Shown here: positions 17,001 to 31,109 of the stretch, in pieces
Layout of the letters: every line of letters starts with the position of its first letter
Position numbering within the stretch: position 1 is the first letter of the stretch
NCBI GenBank assembly: GCA_003313425.1
Contig: NHZP01000054.1
Coordinates: 1-64,000 of the forward strand
Origin: Pseudopyrenochaeta lycopersici
Taxonomy: Eukaryota > Ascomycota > Dothideomycetes > Pleosporales > Pseudopyrenochaetaceae
DNA length: 64,000 nucleotides
Direction: 5' to 3'
Notes under the pieces: generated by a model
Databases searched by the model: none
Told to the model about the DNA's origin: nothing
The model's input: the letters and a program-made list of their open reading frames with translations, nothing else
Translations under genes and position numbers: made by a program

Positions 17001-20000
17001 AGCTACGTGCAGGCCTAGAACCCCCTCTTCCTCTCTACTCCTTAAGGCTGGTGTATGTCTCCTCGTCGCTAAACTCGTTACAGGCTAGCTACCTGTAACG
17101 TAGGCAACCTATAATAACTCTGACATACTTTTCTTAACCTTATCAAAGTTTACTGCTGTTACTATCGTATTACATACCTTGTAGCAGTCAGATAATGATC
17201 TAGATAGAGTCGTAAGCTTCTGTGTACGGTTCATGTTAGGACCTAATATATACAAAGCAAACGCTGGGAAGTATAAGGTTAATACAGAGCCTCTCCTAAA
17301 AGCATAGGTAAAGCCTGTAGCAGCCGCCCTCGCCGTAACACATATTTACTATGCGCTATGTGTTAGCGAGCAATTAAAATTCTCTTTCCTGTTAACCTAC
17401 ACATGTGCTGCTTATCACAATCTTTAACCAGTTAATAGCTCGTTTTCTAAGCTCTAAATCTGCGTTATTATACACATAATACATAATCTCTTTCTGCACA
17501 GACGGTACTAGAGAGGGAGGAAAGATAGCTGCTATATTAGTAGAGACAGGACTGTTTCTCCCGCCCAGAGCCAAGCTAGGCGTAACAGGAAGAAGCGGGC
17601 CGCAATACGCAGCTGCTGACTAGAGGGTAATAACTAAGATAGCAGAAAGCTTTATTGCGATGCTAGTAAGGAAGTAAAATATTTTTGTTTAGGCAATAAT
17701 AATACTTAGAATAGAGGAAGAGGCGGATTATAGACTATGCCAAATCAAAAGATATCAACTTCGCTTTATATAATCTGCTGTCTTACGCATAAAAGTGTAT
17801 CTGTTCGCATTTTCTGCTCGTCGGCTCTTAAGAAACAATATCGTTAGATTAAAGCCTAGAGTGTCTCACTGTATGCGGCGTAGAGAGGGGCTACTATAAC
17901 AAGATCGCGGCGTAAGGCGCATTCTGCAAGCTGCAGACGGCACGCCCTAGGCTAAAGTTCGTTGTTAGGTTAGTGCGGCGTACATTTATAATAATAGGAT
18001 TGTAAGAAAGAAGGATATAGTTATAGCACACATAAGGCGCAGCAAGACAAGTTGCGGCGTGCAAATATTAAACCCATTTAGCATATCGCTATCCTGTTAG
18101 AACTTAATTAAGGAGGAGGCGTGCTGTCGTAAAGAGAGACGAGGCTACATTAGCATTAAAATAAAAGGGCCGACAGCTAATACGTAGTATTCTTAAGGAA
18201 GGTATGTATATACAGGTGAGGGACTTATAAGCCCTATATTGCTACCTAGCTTCTAGGGGACCTATTTGCTAAGGCAAAGAATAAAAGTATAAGAAGGGTA
18301 CGTTCTCCCTCTAATCTCTAGCCCCCAGCCTCTTTAACTAGACAAGATTATTAATTGTTACACGACATTACGCCTTTTTACGCTGTTACTGTCCTACGTC
18401 TCTAGAGCTCTTCTACTGCGATTAGTTCAATATACGCTTCAACATAGCTGCTGCTGTCTGCTCTCTTCTTCTCCTGCTAGCGTCAGCTAAGTATTACAGA
18501 GACGCGCCTGCAAACACTAATACGCAATTTACATCTGATTATATTAATAACGCTGCAGCAGTTCTATAAGGAAGGCTAGAAGCAGGTTAAGTGCGTAGAG
18601 CCTGCGTTACTAACAGTCATGCTGGTAACTAATGGTACTTTAGCATTCAAAATGTACAAGGCGCAGCAAAGGAAGTTGTAAAGGAAGCTATTAAAACGTA
18701 CTTAAAGCAGGAAGTAAATAGCTGTAGTAATAAAGGTAGATATAGTAAACACGATAGTGTTCATTTTAAGTACGTAACTAGAAACGTTCAAGGGGTAACC
18801 GTAATACTAATTATTATGTCAACATATAGTGCTGATCCAGGCAGCGGCGTTTGTATTAATGCTATCTACATCGGACATCACCCACAGAAAGTTAGGCGAG
18901 GATAGAAAGAGGATAATATAGTCGCAATTATCCCTATCTCAGCTAACGTCCTAATCCAACCAACTGTAGACACAGAATAGGCAGGGCTAATATAACAGGG
19001 TAGGCAGTGTCCTCCGTTCCTGTTATAAGTAATTAGAGGATGTAAATAAATCTTACTACGTTATAACTCGCGTGGATCTTTCGTGCGCCACATAAGACGA
19101 ATCGCCGTCTAGCATAAACTAAGACAACCCACTTTATAAGGGTAAAGGTAGCATAAGTAGGCACCATAGAAATTAAGAATAAAGGAAAAAAGCTAGAAGT
19201 GCATAGTGCAGGTACCTTAGAATAGACTAAATGCGCCTTACTAGGGCGAAAATAAAACTTGCCGTAAATCTGCGGCGTAGTTACTAGAGTATAGCGTAGC
19301 TAGAGAATAATAGTAGGGAGTAATACTTTCCCCTGCAGATACTCCGGGCGTACACTTGTTTAAATTCCGTAGAAACCCTGTCTATCTCTTGCCTTCTGTA
19401 AGCTTGTGTAGCCCTACTAATCTAATCTTTCTTGCAATTTAACTGTTTAAAATTAGAGGATGGCTATCTCTATTTCTAATATCTATTGCTAACTGGCAAA
19501 CCTAAAGCAAGCTGTCTAGGTGCTAAGCGCAGTTATCTTGCTGTCTAGCTCTAAACTTCTCTTAGTAGATATAGGCATACACTATCTGTTCTATCTGCAT
19601 CTACTCCAGCTCACCACAGCGAGCGCGTTCTACGTAGTGCACCAGATCGTGCACAGCCTAACTAGCACTCAGCCGCAAGCTCTTGAACACCCCCAGCCTA
19701 GCCTTCCCCTCTACGTGTTAGTAGCAGGAGCTATAGCCATCTCTAGCATGCTTATGGCCCAGGCTATACTTCATTTCCCTAACTTAGCTACCATCTCCAT
19801 ATTACCAGTAAGTGCCTCATCAAATGCAGTCTGTTTATAAGAAGACATGGCTAAGAATAAATAGATTGTGGGCCATTTCTCTAGGCAGATCGTTTCCCAG
19901 GCTAGCCACTTTAGAAGAAACCCCCCTAGCAGATTAATATATCTTCTTATCTTTCTTAGTCTATGTTCTAGCGCCATTTTCTATAGAGAGTATCAGTTAA

Positions 20001-21999
20001 CAGTACTTAGTTTAGCTTGTGCTATCCCTGCTGCTGTCCTTACAGGGGCCTGCACATTATTTTACAACACCAGCGCGCATGCTTACTACTCTTAACTCAA
20101 AACTGCTCTATTCTACTCCTTAGCTATTACAATAACAGGAGTTTGCGCGCTATATAAGGAGCCAGACTTTCCAAAAGCCCTGCTAGAGCTTAGAAGTAAG
20201 TAGATAGGCTATCTTTTAGCGAATATAGCCTCGTCTGCAATTGCCACAAATTTAGGAAGGTCTATCCTCATCCCTAGCTGTTCAAGGGATAGGCAAGATT
20301 GCCTGCTCGCACTTCTCGCACTTAGTAGTTACACAGGGTGTGTCTCAGTTCTCTTACTGTAATAATCCTACACTACTTTTCTCTAGTTAGCCGCTTTTAG
20401 AGGTGCGATTATAACGCTCAGTCGCCTATTCGCGCAATAAAGAGCGCTCTAGCTACCTTAGAAACACCTCTGCAGACACTTCTTAAGCCTATTAGTAGAG
20501 GAGACTAACGAAGAAGATATTAGTATACCGCGTTCGGCTAGTCGCTGCGCTGACGCTCTAACAGAACATAGCTTAACGTCAGTCTAGGTTTCTATTCTGC
20601 CATCAACTGCTTAGATCTATTAGATTCCTGCTGTAACAAGTATATTGGTCGCCTGGATTATATTCGTTGTCATAAACTTCGTCCCTGCGCCCCCGTCTAA
20701 CTCTTAACACTAACCGCCTACCCTAGATGTAATATTCCAACCCTAGTACATAACAGAAATAGTAATAAGTATGTATAACGAGCCGCTACCAGATGTTTTA
20801 TCGCTGCTTTTATCTCTTAAAAGCGTTCCCTCTATATCTAATGCGAAGATACACGTATATACTAAGGATCCCCTAGCGAACATAACAGCTATACAGCACT
20901 AAATTAGGATACAGCACGTCACTAAGCGACCTAACGTAGGCCGAGAAGGTGAAACCTATCTACATTATATTTTGTCTTACTAGGATTCTTTAGCTAGGCA
21001 TACACTATTTATCTAAGCAGGTATGCACAACAGGGACTAAGCCCTCTCGCGTATACGGTCCTACTTTAACCTAGAGCGGACGGGAATAATAAGCCTAGGT
21101 TTTGTTAGATATACTTCTAAATATAAAGGTTCTAATATGTAGGGTTAGAGGGAGTCTGCTAGCATTATATCCAATATATACAAGCGTGTCTATCAGAAGC
21201 TATGTAAACCTATGCTCTTAAGCTACAAAGGTTAGTTTATTATATCTGCAGGGCGCATTCGTAGAATAGATAAGAGTATCTACTACGACTTGCACCATGC
21301 TCTAGTAGACAGCTATAGCTAGGCGCATCAAGAGCTATATTTATAGGGCAGGGGAGATGCAATAAGTGCGCCAGCCTTTAGTTTTACGCTTAAAAGGCTG
21401 TAAAGCACTATATTCTAGTGCTCTAGGGTAGAAACAGCCTAGCAGTGTCCCAGCCTATTCAGTAAAACTAAGGGAAGAAGCAAGCGTATTAACTATTAAT
21501 GTTTAGATAGATAACTTGAGTAGAGGAAGCTGAGCAAAGTTACAAGTATAGATTTTACTTTAACTTTCTACTTCTTCCTTTCTAAATTTTACTTATTACT
21601 TTTACTTTTAATGTTTTCCTTATGCTTTTTGTTTTTTCTTTTTAAGGTTTTTATTTATTACTTTTATATTTTGTTTTCTACTTTTAACTTCTAAATTATT
21701 TTCTACACTCTACCTTTTAATATCTTATACTTTACTAGTTTATATTTTCTTTAGTATTTACCTTATTAGCACGGGTATAGGCCCGACACTACTCTCTCTT
21801 GTCCTATCCTATCCTATTTTCTTTTTCTTACTTTTACTGTTCTACTTTCTACTTTTTACTCCCTATATTCTACCTCTTATATTTTAATTTTTACTTTCTG
21901 CATTTTACTTTCTACATTTTACTTTTAACCTTCTACTTCGTACTTTCTAAATTTTACTTTTTATATTCTATTTTCTAGTTTATGCTTTATACTTTATCT
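14066..21999. other. AT-rich RIP-degraded repeat DNA
   Basis: No intact gene. Dense stops in all frames, TA-rich, with many TAG/TAA where Trp or Gln codons would be expected. Pyrimidine-rich simple stretches (TACTTTCTAC-like) occupy about 14700-14960 and 21540-21990. Short ORFs such as 15951-16271 and 19520-19840 look like chance or decayed transposon fragments. I recognise no domain. Confidence 0.6.
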
Positions 22000-22365
22000 A
22001 AACACAACAGATAGCCAACTATAGGACCTAACAGCGTTGTTTGTAGAGCCATAGGCTGGCCTACATACTGTCGCAAGGAACATGTATAATGTATTAAGCG
22101 AACAGGATGTAAAAAGAAGCCTAGAACGATCAAAGAGCAAGAAACCTACTAGGACTAGGTCTAAGAAAGCGCGCAAAACTTAAGAGGCTAGGCCTAAGTT
22201 AACGAGGCTAGCTATAAATATTACTGTGAACTTTAGCAGCGAGAATAAGAATAAGAATAAGAATCACGGCGAGTTACTACACAGCATACCTCTTATCTAG
22301 CTTTTAGCTGCTCTTACCGTGTTAGTAGCTGTTTAAATTACACAGCGTAGTCTTATAAGCATATT
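22000..22365 (+). repeat. Duplicated block, copy 2 (RIP-mutated)
   Basis: Direct repeat of 13700-14065 about 8.3 kb away. The frame is interrupted by TAA/TAG where copy 1 has CAG or TGG, the transition pattern expected from RIP. Confidence 0.65.
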
Positions 22366-25300
22366 ATAGATAATCCTCCTTATATAGTCTTCGCCTAAGA
22401 CCAGACCTAAAAACTTTATAGGCCGCGGACTCTTGCACCTAAATATCCTGCCTACAGGCCTTTACATTCAGCAGCGGGGTAATAATAGTATCTCACACCT
22501 GGACAAGGTTTTTCAGTTAGACGTGATCCCTGCCACTTAGGAGCCTGTCCTAAAAAAGTAGCTGTAGATAACAGCTATCTATAGTTAGAGAACAGGTAAA
22601 AGCCCTTTCTGTCTATATCTATTTGCATAGTCTGAGGAAATATAATGCTAAAACAATCTAGGAACATTTTTTTAGCGTAATCGCGTCGTGGCGGAGGAAA
22701 GCAAAACACTATTACTACTTATTTCTGCACGCAGTTTAAGCCTGTCTTATAGACGTTTTTTTAAAATTAGTCCTAGGTTCTTTTGTAGAACTATATAGCC
22801 GCTGTAGGTTCTGTGTTAAAATAGGAACGTATTCTCGCTATATGCGATAAGTATAGCTAGGCTTAATAGTTAAGCAATCGCAAACAGCAACCCTGCTGCA
22901 ATACTCTTCTAGGTTCGCATCAAACTTTACACTTTCCTACCTAAGATAAAGATTATAATTAGATAATAACTCTCTTAGTTACTTTTTAAACACTGCTTAA
23001 AGATAGCATAAAAAGCCTGCTATTACTATTACTCTAATAATTAGATATAAACCGTGTTCTATTAGAATAGACTATGAGCAGCCTAAGGTACTATTTACCT
23101 GCACGTAACCCTAATAAACTAGCCTTTACTCTAACATTCCTTAATTATTGAAGAGCAACGCTTAACCCAGATAGTATCATAATTATGAAAAATTAGGCTA
23201 ATAAAGCCCACCGCATCGTGCCTCAAAGACATTAGCTCTCTACGTCGTTGTAGTAGTCTACTTTGACTTTAGAGCTCCAACTCGTTATTGCGTGGACTAT
23301 TACGATTTCTACGCACTACCTTTACCCAGCCTAGTTCCCGCAATAATTGATTACTTACGCCCTTGTACTCTAAAGAGTAAGCCCTAGTTAGTCGCTCTAG
23401 TTTCTTAGAAAGTCATTCTATTCAGGAGGTCTTACTAATCTTCTTCGTTATCTCCAACACCCGAAGTACTACACTAGCATCAGCATGCCAAGGAAAGCAT
23501 TCTGGCCAGAAAAACTAAAGCATTCTCGTCACCAAGTTCGCTGCAAACATAGAGCTATCTTTCTTTAGCCCGGCGCTAAATTGCTGAGCTTTAGGCCCCA
23601 CAGTAGGTGTTACTGACGAGGACGCTAGCGTCAGCACCATCATAAGCATTAAATCACAAACAGGATCGCCCACGCACTCCGCGAGATATTAACGGGCTAC
23701 TTGGTAGTGCTCTAGTATACGTTAATTACCCGTCTTAAAGTTCTTCTCTTACTGCTGGAATCTATCCTCTACTAGCTGTGGTATTATGCTAAAGGGAATT
23801 AAGTAGCCAAAATCAATCACCTTCTTTCAGTTGGCCGGCCGCTTCGCTTTATGTTCGGCCTCGATAGCTGCTCGCTTAAGACTTCCTAGCCTTACCGCGA
23901 TTTCTAACACAGAAGGAGCTGAGCCTACTAGCCGAACTACTCTCCTATAACTAAGCTTCGACTGGTACCATCCTAGCATACACTCAATCTGACAAGCGAG
24001 CATAGCGACGGTTATTACACCAATCCAGTGATCTTTCGTCATTAACGTTACACTAGTGTGCCTTACCACAGCACGAAGCACTGAAAACTAAGTCGCATTT
24101 TGTAAAGTAAACGATTTACTTACTGTTCGATCGCTTTAGATGCAACTATTGTATAACTCTTGCGCAAAGTCTCGTCGCGTTTTATTTAACTTAAAGGATG
24201 GCGTAACTGCTTCGCTAGAGAGGAAGAGCGAAAAGATAGGCTTATAATCTCTGTTTAAAACATTAGCATTATAATACTAGACTACGAGGGATTTAAGAGA
24301 CATGCGCCCATAAAAATAGATTTTCAGTCTGCGCCTATTATCGTACTTGTTCTCTGCGTTGCTCTAAAAGCTGCAGTACTTCCTAGCTGCTAGCCCCTTA
24401 GCTCCAACTTCCCTTGCTCAACGCACGATGAAATTAGTGGGTAACAAATGTGATCATCTGCGGCTTCCATAACTCTTAGAATACTTCTTTAAGGAACTTA
24501 GCAGCACTACTTAGGCCTTGTACCTTCAGCCCTCTAAGCTCATTAAACCAGACATCGCTATAACGGCTTGCTGCAACTTCTAGCCCGTAGTGAAAGTTAA
24601 TTAATGCTATGTGCATTAAGATAGGCCGACCATTTTCTTGTCGAGGCCACTTAGCCAGACTAAGACTACCAACGCCCTGGAGATCAAGCACCCGGGGGTT
24701 AATAAACGGCCAGCCACCCTGTTCTATACTGTCAATTGTCCCTAGTAGCGTGAGCACTGAGCCCATTAGCGACTTAGGGAAACCAGTAAAACAATAGCTA
24801 CCTAGACGATCGAGTGCAGAGACTCCCTCCGCTAATACAACATTCAATCCTCTAGATCCTGCAGCCTCAAATCGCGTATAGATGTCATTAATCGCCCGTC
24901 TAAAAATATCAGCAAAAGATGCTAGTACGCTAGGAAACACGGAGGGGCGGAAAGATCGCAGGAGATGTGTGTAGCACTAAGATTCCTGAAGGAAGAATCG
25001 CATCAACTGGAAGATCGGAGTAAGGATAGTTAAGAAGCTCTGATTGCTATTATTCAGCCTTAATACCTGCACGGAAAGCACTTGCTCTATTTAAAAAGCG
25101 AACTCTTCTTCTATAATCGCCGACTTAATACGTTTTCGTTTATAAGTAAAGGGCTTAGATAATCTAGGGTTATTAGGTGTTAATTAACCCTGCAGGTGCT
25201 ATAGTAGCCGCTGCCGCTTCGCCGCTACATAGCTAGAGAGATTTCTATCCTGATCCGAAAGCGCTAGCGCAGCTGTTGCAACACCCTTAGTAGCGAGAAG

Positions 25301-27027
25301 ATTATCTGGTCTATGACGAATACTACGCTTAATATTTAAGTAGGCCTAGAAGTATCTATAATTAAGCACGCCTGCGCTATTATGCTGATAGCTTATGTTC
25401 TCTTACATAATAGCTAAGAGGTTATCTATTAGAAATGCTAGCGGCCGAGGTGACGAGAAATTACCGTACGCTGGGTGAAATACTAAGGGATAGAAAGTAA
25501 AGTCTCGTGGGCCTTAGAACTCTCTAAGGACTATATTCCAGTTAGCTAGGAGACAGCGCGCTAGTTTACTGTTTGGGTCCGGAGAGCGACTATTAAGGTA
25601 ATTAATATTAACTGCCAACGCGAATAAGACAGTATCAATGCTATCAAGGATGTATTTCTGTCCTAACTCTGTTTAAAGCTGATTTAGGCCGCCAGTGAAT
25701 AGAGTCTGGTAGTCGTAGTTGGAGCAGACGGCAGGATTAGTTCCTGACATTTTATCTTGGGATTCGCCGCCGTACGCGGAAATGGCATGTTCTAGGCTGA
25801 CATACTTATTGTTGGATTCAGAATCTTCGTCATCCACGCGAAGGCGGGTCTCTTTTTGTATAGACTGCAGTCGCTTACTTACTTTAATTTCGATGTTCGC
25901 CCTGTAATCGTACGCATAGAATGCGGGCTGGTTCTCTACCTAAAACCTGTCTTGTGTGTTTTGCTCTATATATCCTCTCTATTCCTGCATAAAGGCTTAC
26001 TAGAACGTTGTCTATTTATTAAAGGTGATTTTCTAAGTATACGGACTATCTAGCCTCTACGAAGGTTCTACGCCCTCCCCTAGAAGCTCCCCTATAAGAA
26101 ATATTCGCTTAATATATATAGTAAGGAAGTGCGCATACTAGAGTTTAAGGGCGCTGGACTAAGAAGACTTTTCGCGGCGTTTCCAACGTTCGTTCTGTAA
26201 TAAAAGCTTATCAGGCGTAGTAGTAGTAGGATGCATAACAATATACCATGCCTCTCTAGTAGACGCAGTCGCTAGCCGGAAGGTTCGATGCTCGAGATCA
26301 AACGACAGTCTATGTACGTGCTTGTTACTGTAAGATACCCTCCAATTCCTGAAACTAATAGTTATATTATTAAAAAATCTCTTAGATAGCTGCGTTATAG
26401 GCTTTAGTGGTTGTCCGATAATTATAAGGAGGTCGAGAAAGAAGGTAGGGAGATATTCGTTGTCTAGCGCTGCAGCTTTCGACCCGGCTTTCCTGCTTCC
26501 ATAGTTAATTGTATACAGTCTTTGTAGCATATCAATAGCCTAGCTGCCACTAAAAGACGCGCTCTTCGTTACTGCTATTAAGTCTTGTACTTTAATTAAA
26601 TTAGCTCATTTCTGCTTTACTTACACGCTAGATAGACATACCCATAAACTTGTGGTCTCCCTTTGAATGATTAATCTTCCAAGAGTATTGCTCAGACGCT
26701 ACTACAACCTGTTCGTCGTCCCCAAAGCTGCTATCATTGCAGTCGCTTCTAGCGTCCTAGTTAGGGTCTACACTCATCCCATCTTCGTCCTCAGACACCC
26801 TATCCAGGCCAACGTTGTAACGTTGCTCAGGGACCAGCTTATCAATTAGTAGAGAGCTTAGCTAAAGATAGCTATTGTTAACGGGACTAAAATTTACAAA
26901 CTCTTTATTAAAATATTCACAATCTATATTATAGAAGTGATAAACAGCCTCCTTAAAATACTAAGAAAGCCCAAAAATAGCGATTAAAGGGGTTAATATC
27001 TCGGCGAAACATAACATTCATTGCCCC
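22366..27027. other. RIP-degraded repeat with minus-strand relic frames
   Basis: Three longer minus-strand frames remain: 26159-26530, 24476-24940 and 23827-24081. They follow one another in order and read like pieces of one decayed protein (for example a stretch with SIEQGGWPFINPRVLDLQG). I do not recognise the family; it is probably transposon-borne. The rest has no coding potential. Confidence 0.4.
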
Positions 27028-29712
27028 CAGGGGCAAGCCACCAAGAGGATAGACTTCAGGTGCCAAAAAAAGTCACACAAAGCTTATTTACTGTTCTTTT
27101 TAGTGCTTATAGTGCCTCCTAAGTTACGCGCACGCTTTATAGTTATACCTAAATCATAATGCTCTACTGTGGGAAGCTGTTGCTAACCGTCTCTAATGCT
27201 TCAAACCCCTAATCTCATGCGCTTTTTAAGGTTGTTCGTAGCTCTTTTCTTAGCCAGGGTAGGAGTTAGAAGGCGGTTACATAGCTTATTTGCTACGGTG
27301 TAACTTTCGAAGACTATTTAGCGTGCCTGCTGTCATATCTACTAGATCGTGGGGCCATTAAGAAGTTTAGACCTGTGTTTCCGTGTTTAAAGCTCGTCTT
27401 AGTTCGTATATCTTACTTCTGGGGAAGCCTTGCTCTTCAGCAGACTCGTACGTGCGCAATCCCCTACGCCGGTCGTAATTATCATTTCCGCTTTAAACCT
27501 TATTAAGGTTAACAGAAGGAGAGACCGTTAGGTTCGGAGATGTTAGAGGGATTACGCGTTCCCCGTTCAATTCAGCCCCTCTCAGCCCTTAGAGTTTAGT
27601 ACGCTCTGCCTTTACTATCTTAATCGCTGCCGGCTCCCAATCTCTACCGTAGCGCCTTATTACTTCATCGCATTGCTCTACAGCCTACTAGACAATAACT
27701 AGCTATATTATTATACGTAGCTTGTCTGCAGCGCCTAATAACTGTAATACAGGGTTTTTAGCGACTTCTAGAATACGACAGATCAAGTCACACGCCGCTT
27801 GAGCGATAGTAGAAGAGGGCCTCGAGCGTATGTCTTAAGGGTCTTCTGTATTAAAGCGCAGCATGCACTTATGTTGCAAGTTTAGTCCCGCAAAGTCTAT
27901 AATAATAGATAACAAGGAATGCCACGCGGTATGCTTAAATCTTGTAGTGTAGGTATTACTCTGTTCGCTAGGGTATTCATAAAGATAGTGCTCCGTAGTT
28001 ATGCTAGTAAAATCTTCAGTATTATTCTAGACGTACTGTAGAAGCTGCTCCTAGAGTAATTTAGACCTTTCTTTAGCATCCGCGCTATATTTCTCTTATA
28101 AACCTGGGATTAGGTCTCTCCGTAAAGCAGGTTTATTATTATTACGGTTAGAGACCCTCGTAGGTTTAGAACTCATCCATTAACTAATATGAGACATTAC
28201 GATGCTCATAACCTTCCTTTCTTACTTCGTAGTCTTAAGAAGGGCTTAGATGTTAATAAAATAATAAGTCCTTTCTAATTAAAGAAACTAGCATAAGCTA
28301 TAGTATATTTCGTTACTTGTAGTTAAAAGGAAATCCCGTTAGCGAGGACTTAATAGATTGAGTTCTGTATTAGCTTCTAGATCTAGATAAAAAAGTTCCT
28401 ACACATGCTCTAGTGCACGCGCTTGTAGAAAGGCTGCAAGCCTGTTCTAGTCGCTCAACTAAATATCAGAACGAAAGTAGTCGCAAATTTACGTTAATAC
28501 TTCTATAACCTAGGTAAATGCGGCAAACCAGAACTACTCTTACTTAGTAGATGCTAGGGCTGCAGTATCGTAAATACTACTTACTTCATCTATCCTGCAG
28601 CTCGCCATCCATTCAAAAGTTAAGATATTAAAAGTGGCCTGTCTAAGTAGGTACTAGCACCATCGTGTAATCATCAAGTTCTAACTCTTGTTCTTCTACA
28701 GCGTGGCCAGCCGCCTTACTAGGAATTTTACTTAACTACTAAGCCCTATATTCTCTAGTATCTGCTGCTCTACTATTTTATTTAAACCTTAGAATAGTTT
28801 ATCGTTCTTAGACGACAAGGCAGCTAGTTCCGTCCATATCTAACCATAGTTATCTAGCAAGACAGCGTCTTCTCTATTAGCCTAGAGCTTAATATGCAAA
28901 TATAGCGGGAGTGCGTCTGCTGTTTAGGTTAGCTTGTCTTAGCTGCTGCGGGTTAAGGGATGGAACCTTTGTCGTAGATGTCACAAATCTACCACCGCTC
29001 CCTATGCGCAGACTAAGAACTATGCAAATATTCCTTTAAGGCCTCTACTTAATAGTTGCCCGCTATAAGTTCTGCCCTCTGTCCAACAACGCTACTCTAG
29101 TCCTTAAACGATAGCTAATCTGCATCATCCCCGCCCTTAGTTCCCTAGCCATTGCGATCGCTTAGAACTCTGCTTTCTCTCAGCCTAAGGTAGTTAAGCA
29201 TCTAGTGCACTTGCACTTTAGTGTAAGCAACCCGCAGTCGGTGGCTTTCATCTCTGCGAAGGACGCCTACTTCTCTGAATATCTGGCAGAGGCGGCGTTT
29301 GTAGTATTCGTTAATAGATCTGTTGGTGCCAGTCGTCCACTCTAGAGTAAGCGCATCAATTAGAAACCTAGCAGTAGCTAGTCAATATGGTTCAGCCTGT
29401 TCGTAAACAGAGTCTACATCTTTCACCTCTGTTCGTTGCTTCTTCCTTCCCTTAATAGCTGTTTTATCGCCTTTATGTTTTATAGTAGCGGTTTTTATAT
29501 AATAGGGCCTAAGGAAAATAGCGTTGTAGGGAATAAGCACGCTATAGAGCGGTAGGTGGGAAGGCTTTATAAAGTTTGGAAGTTCGCGAAGCTACGTTAT
29601 TCGCACAGGCTACTTGCCCCTGGGGGCAAGCACTGCTTCCCACGCTTGTTGACTTCCTAGGGTCTTGCCCCTAAGGGCTAACTCAATTCTTGCCCCTGGG
29701 GGCAACATAACC
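27028..29712. repeat. Region bounded by TTGCCCC/GGGGCAA palindromes
   Basis: The palindrome TTGCCCCTGGGGGCAA or a close form occurs at about 27028, 29619, 29663 and 29692. All copies sit at the two edges of an otherwise AT-rich, coding-free 2.7-kb stretch, so they may be element ends. No transposase could be read. Confidence 0.35.
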
Positions 29713-29769
29713 TGACCCTAAAGGTACTGTTCGGGTACATAGTATCGTATCGCTTCGCTCTCCTCTTTC

Positions 29770-30900
29770 TTTTTCCTATTTAAAGCGGTTAGCGAATCCC
29801 TACTATCTTTCTCCCTCTATACTATATTATATTACTTTACTCTCCTCTTTTATAACTATATAAAACCGGTTAGCGAATCCCTACTTCCTTCTACTCTCTA
29901 TACTATATTGTATTACTTTGCTCTCCTCTTTATATCCTTATAAAACCGGTTACCAAATCCCTACTATCTTTCGCCCTCTATACTATATCCTATCGCTTCG
30001 CTCTCCTAACTCTTACCTCTATAAAACTATATCCTATCGCTTTACTTTCCTAACTCTTACCCTTATAAAACCAGTTACGAAATCCCTACTATCTTTCTCT
30101 CTCTATAAAACTAGTTACCAAAACCTAACTATCTTTCTCTCTCTATACTATATTATATTACTTTACTATCTTCTTTCTTAACTCTATAAAAACTAGTTAC
30201 TAAATTCCTACTATCTTTCTCTCTCTATAAAACTAGTTAGTAAATCCCTACTATCTTTCTCTCTCTATAAAAGCCGTTAGCGAATCTCTGCTATCTTTCC
30301 CTCTTTATACTATACCTTATTACTTTACTCCCCCCTTCCTTACCCTATAAAACTAGTTACTGAACCCCTACTACTTTACTCTCTCTATACTATCTTATAT
30401 TACTTTACTCTCTTCTTTTATAACTCTATAAAAGCAGTTAGTAAATCTCTACTATCTTTCTCTCTCTATACTATATTATATTACTTTACTCTCTTCTTTC
30501 TTACTCCTATAAAACTAGATTGCGAATCTCTACTATTTATCTCCCTTAATACTTTATATAATTACTTTACTCTTCTTTTTCTTTTCTCTATAATACTACT
30601 TACGAAAACCTTACTATTTATCTACTTCTATACTATTACTTCTATACTATTACTTCTATACTATTACTTCTATACTATTACTTCTATACTATTACTTTGT
30701 TACTATTACTTTGTTACTATTACTTTGTTTTCTTAACTCTTAACTCTATAAAACTACAAACTAAAACTCTACTATCTATCTCCTTCTATACTATATTAAA
30801 TTACTAATCTCTTTTTTAACTAACTAAAACTATAAACTATATACCTACTATCTTTCTACTCTTATACTATATTCTATTACTTTCCTTTTTTTAACCTTAA
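29770..30900. repeat. Degenerate minisatellite, ~60-80-bp units
   Basis: Repeated phrase roughly CTATAAAACTAGTTAC, then AAATCCCTACTATC, then a TATACTATATTATATTAC stretch, recurring more than ten times with drift. A 15-bp subrepeat, TACTTCTATACTATT, is perfectly tandem about five times at 30618-30690. Confidence 0.7.
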
Positions 30901-31109
30901 TAACATAAAACTACTTTCTACGTACTACTATATACTTATACTAACTTTAAATAATATTTCTTAATAAATTTGAAACTATTTCTACTATCTTATTTTCTTT
31001 AAATTTTAAATCTTAATTTTACTACTTCTACTATACTACCTACTCTATTACTTATAACTTATAATTCTTCTCTACTATATTATATTACTTTACTTTTATT
31101 TTTTTTATA

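Noticed and set aside
14066..31100. Centromere-like AT-rich block
   Set aside because: Adjacent to a telomere and composed of identifiable RIP-mutated transposons; ordinary subtelomeric heterochromatin explains it.
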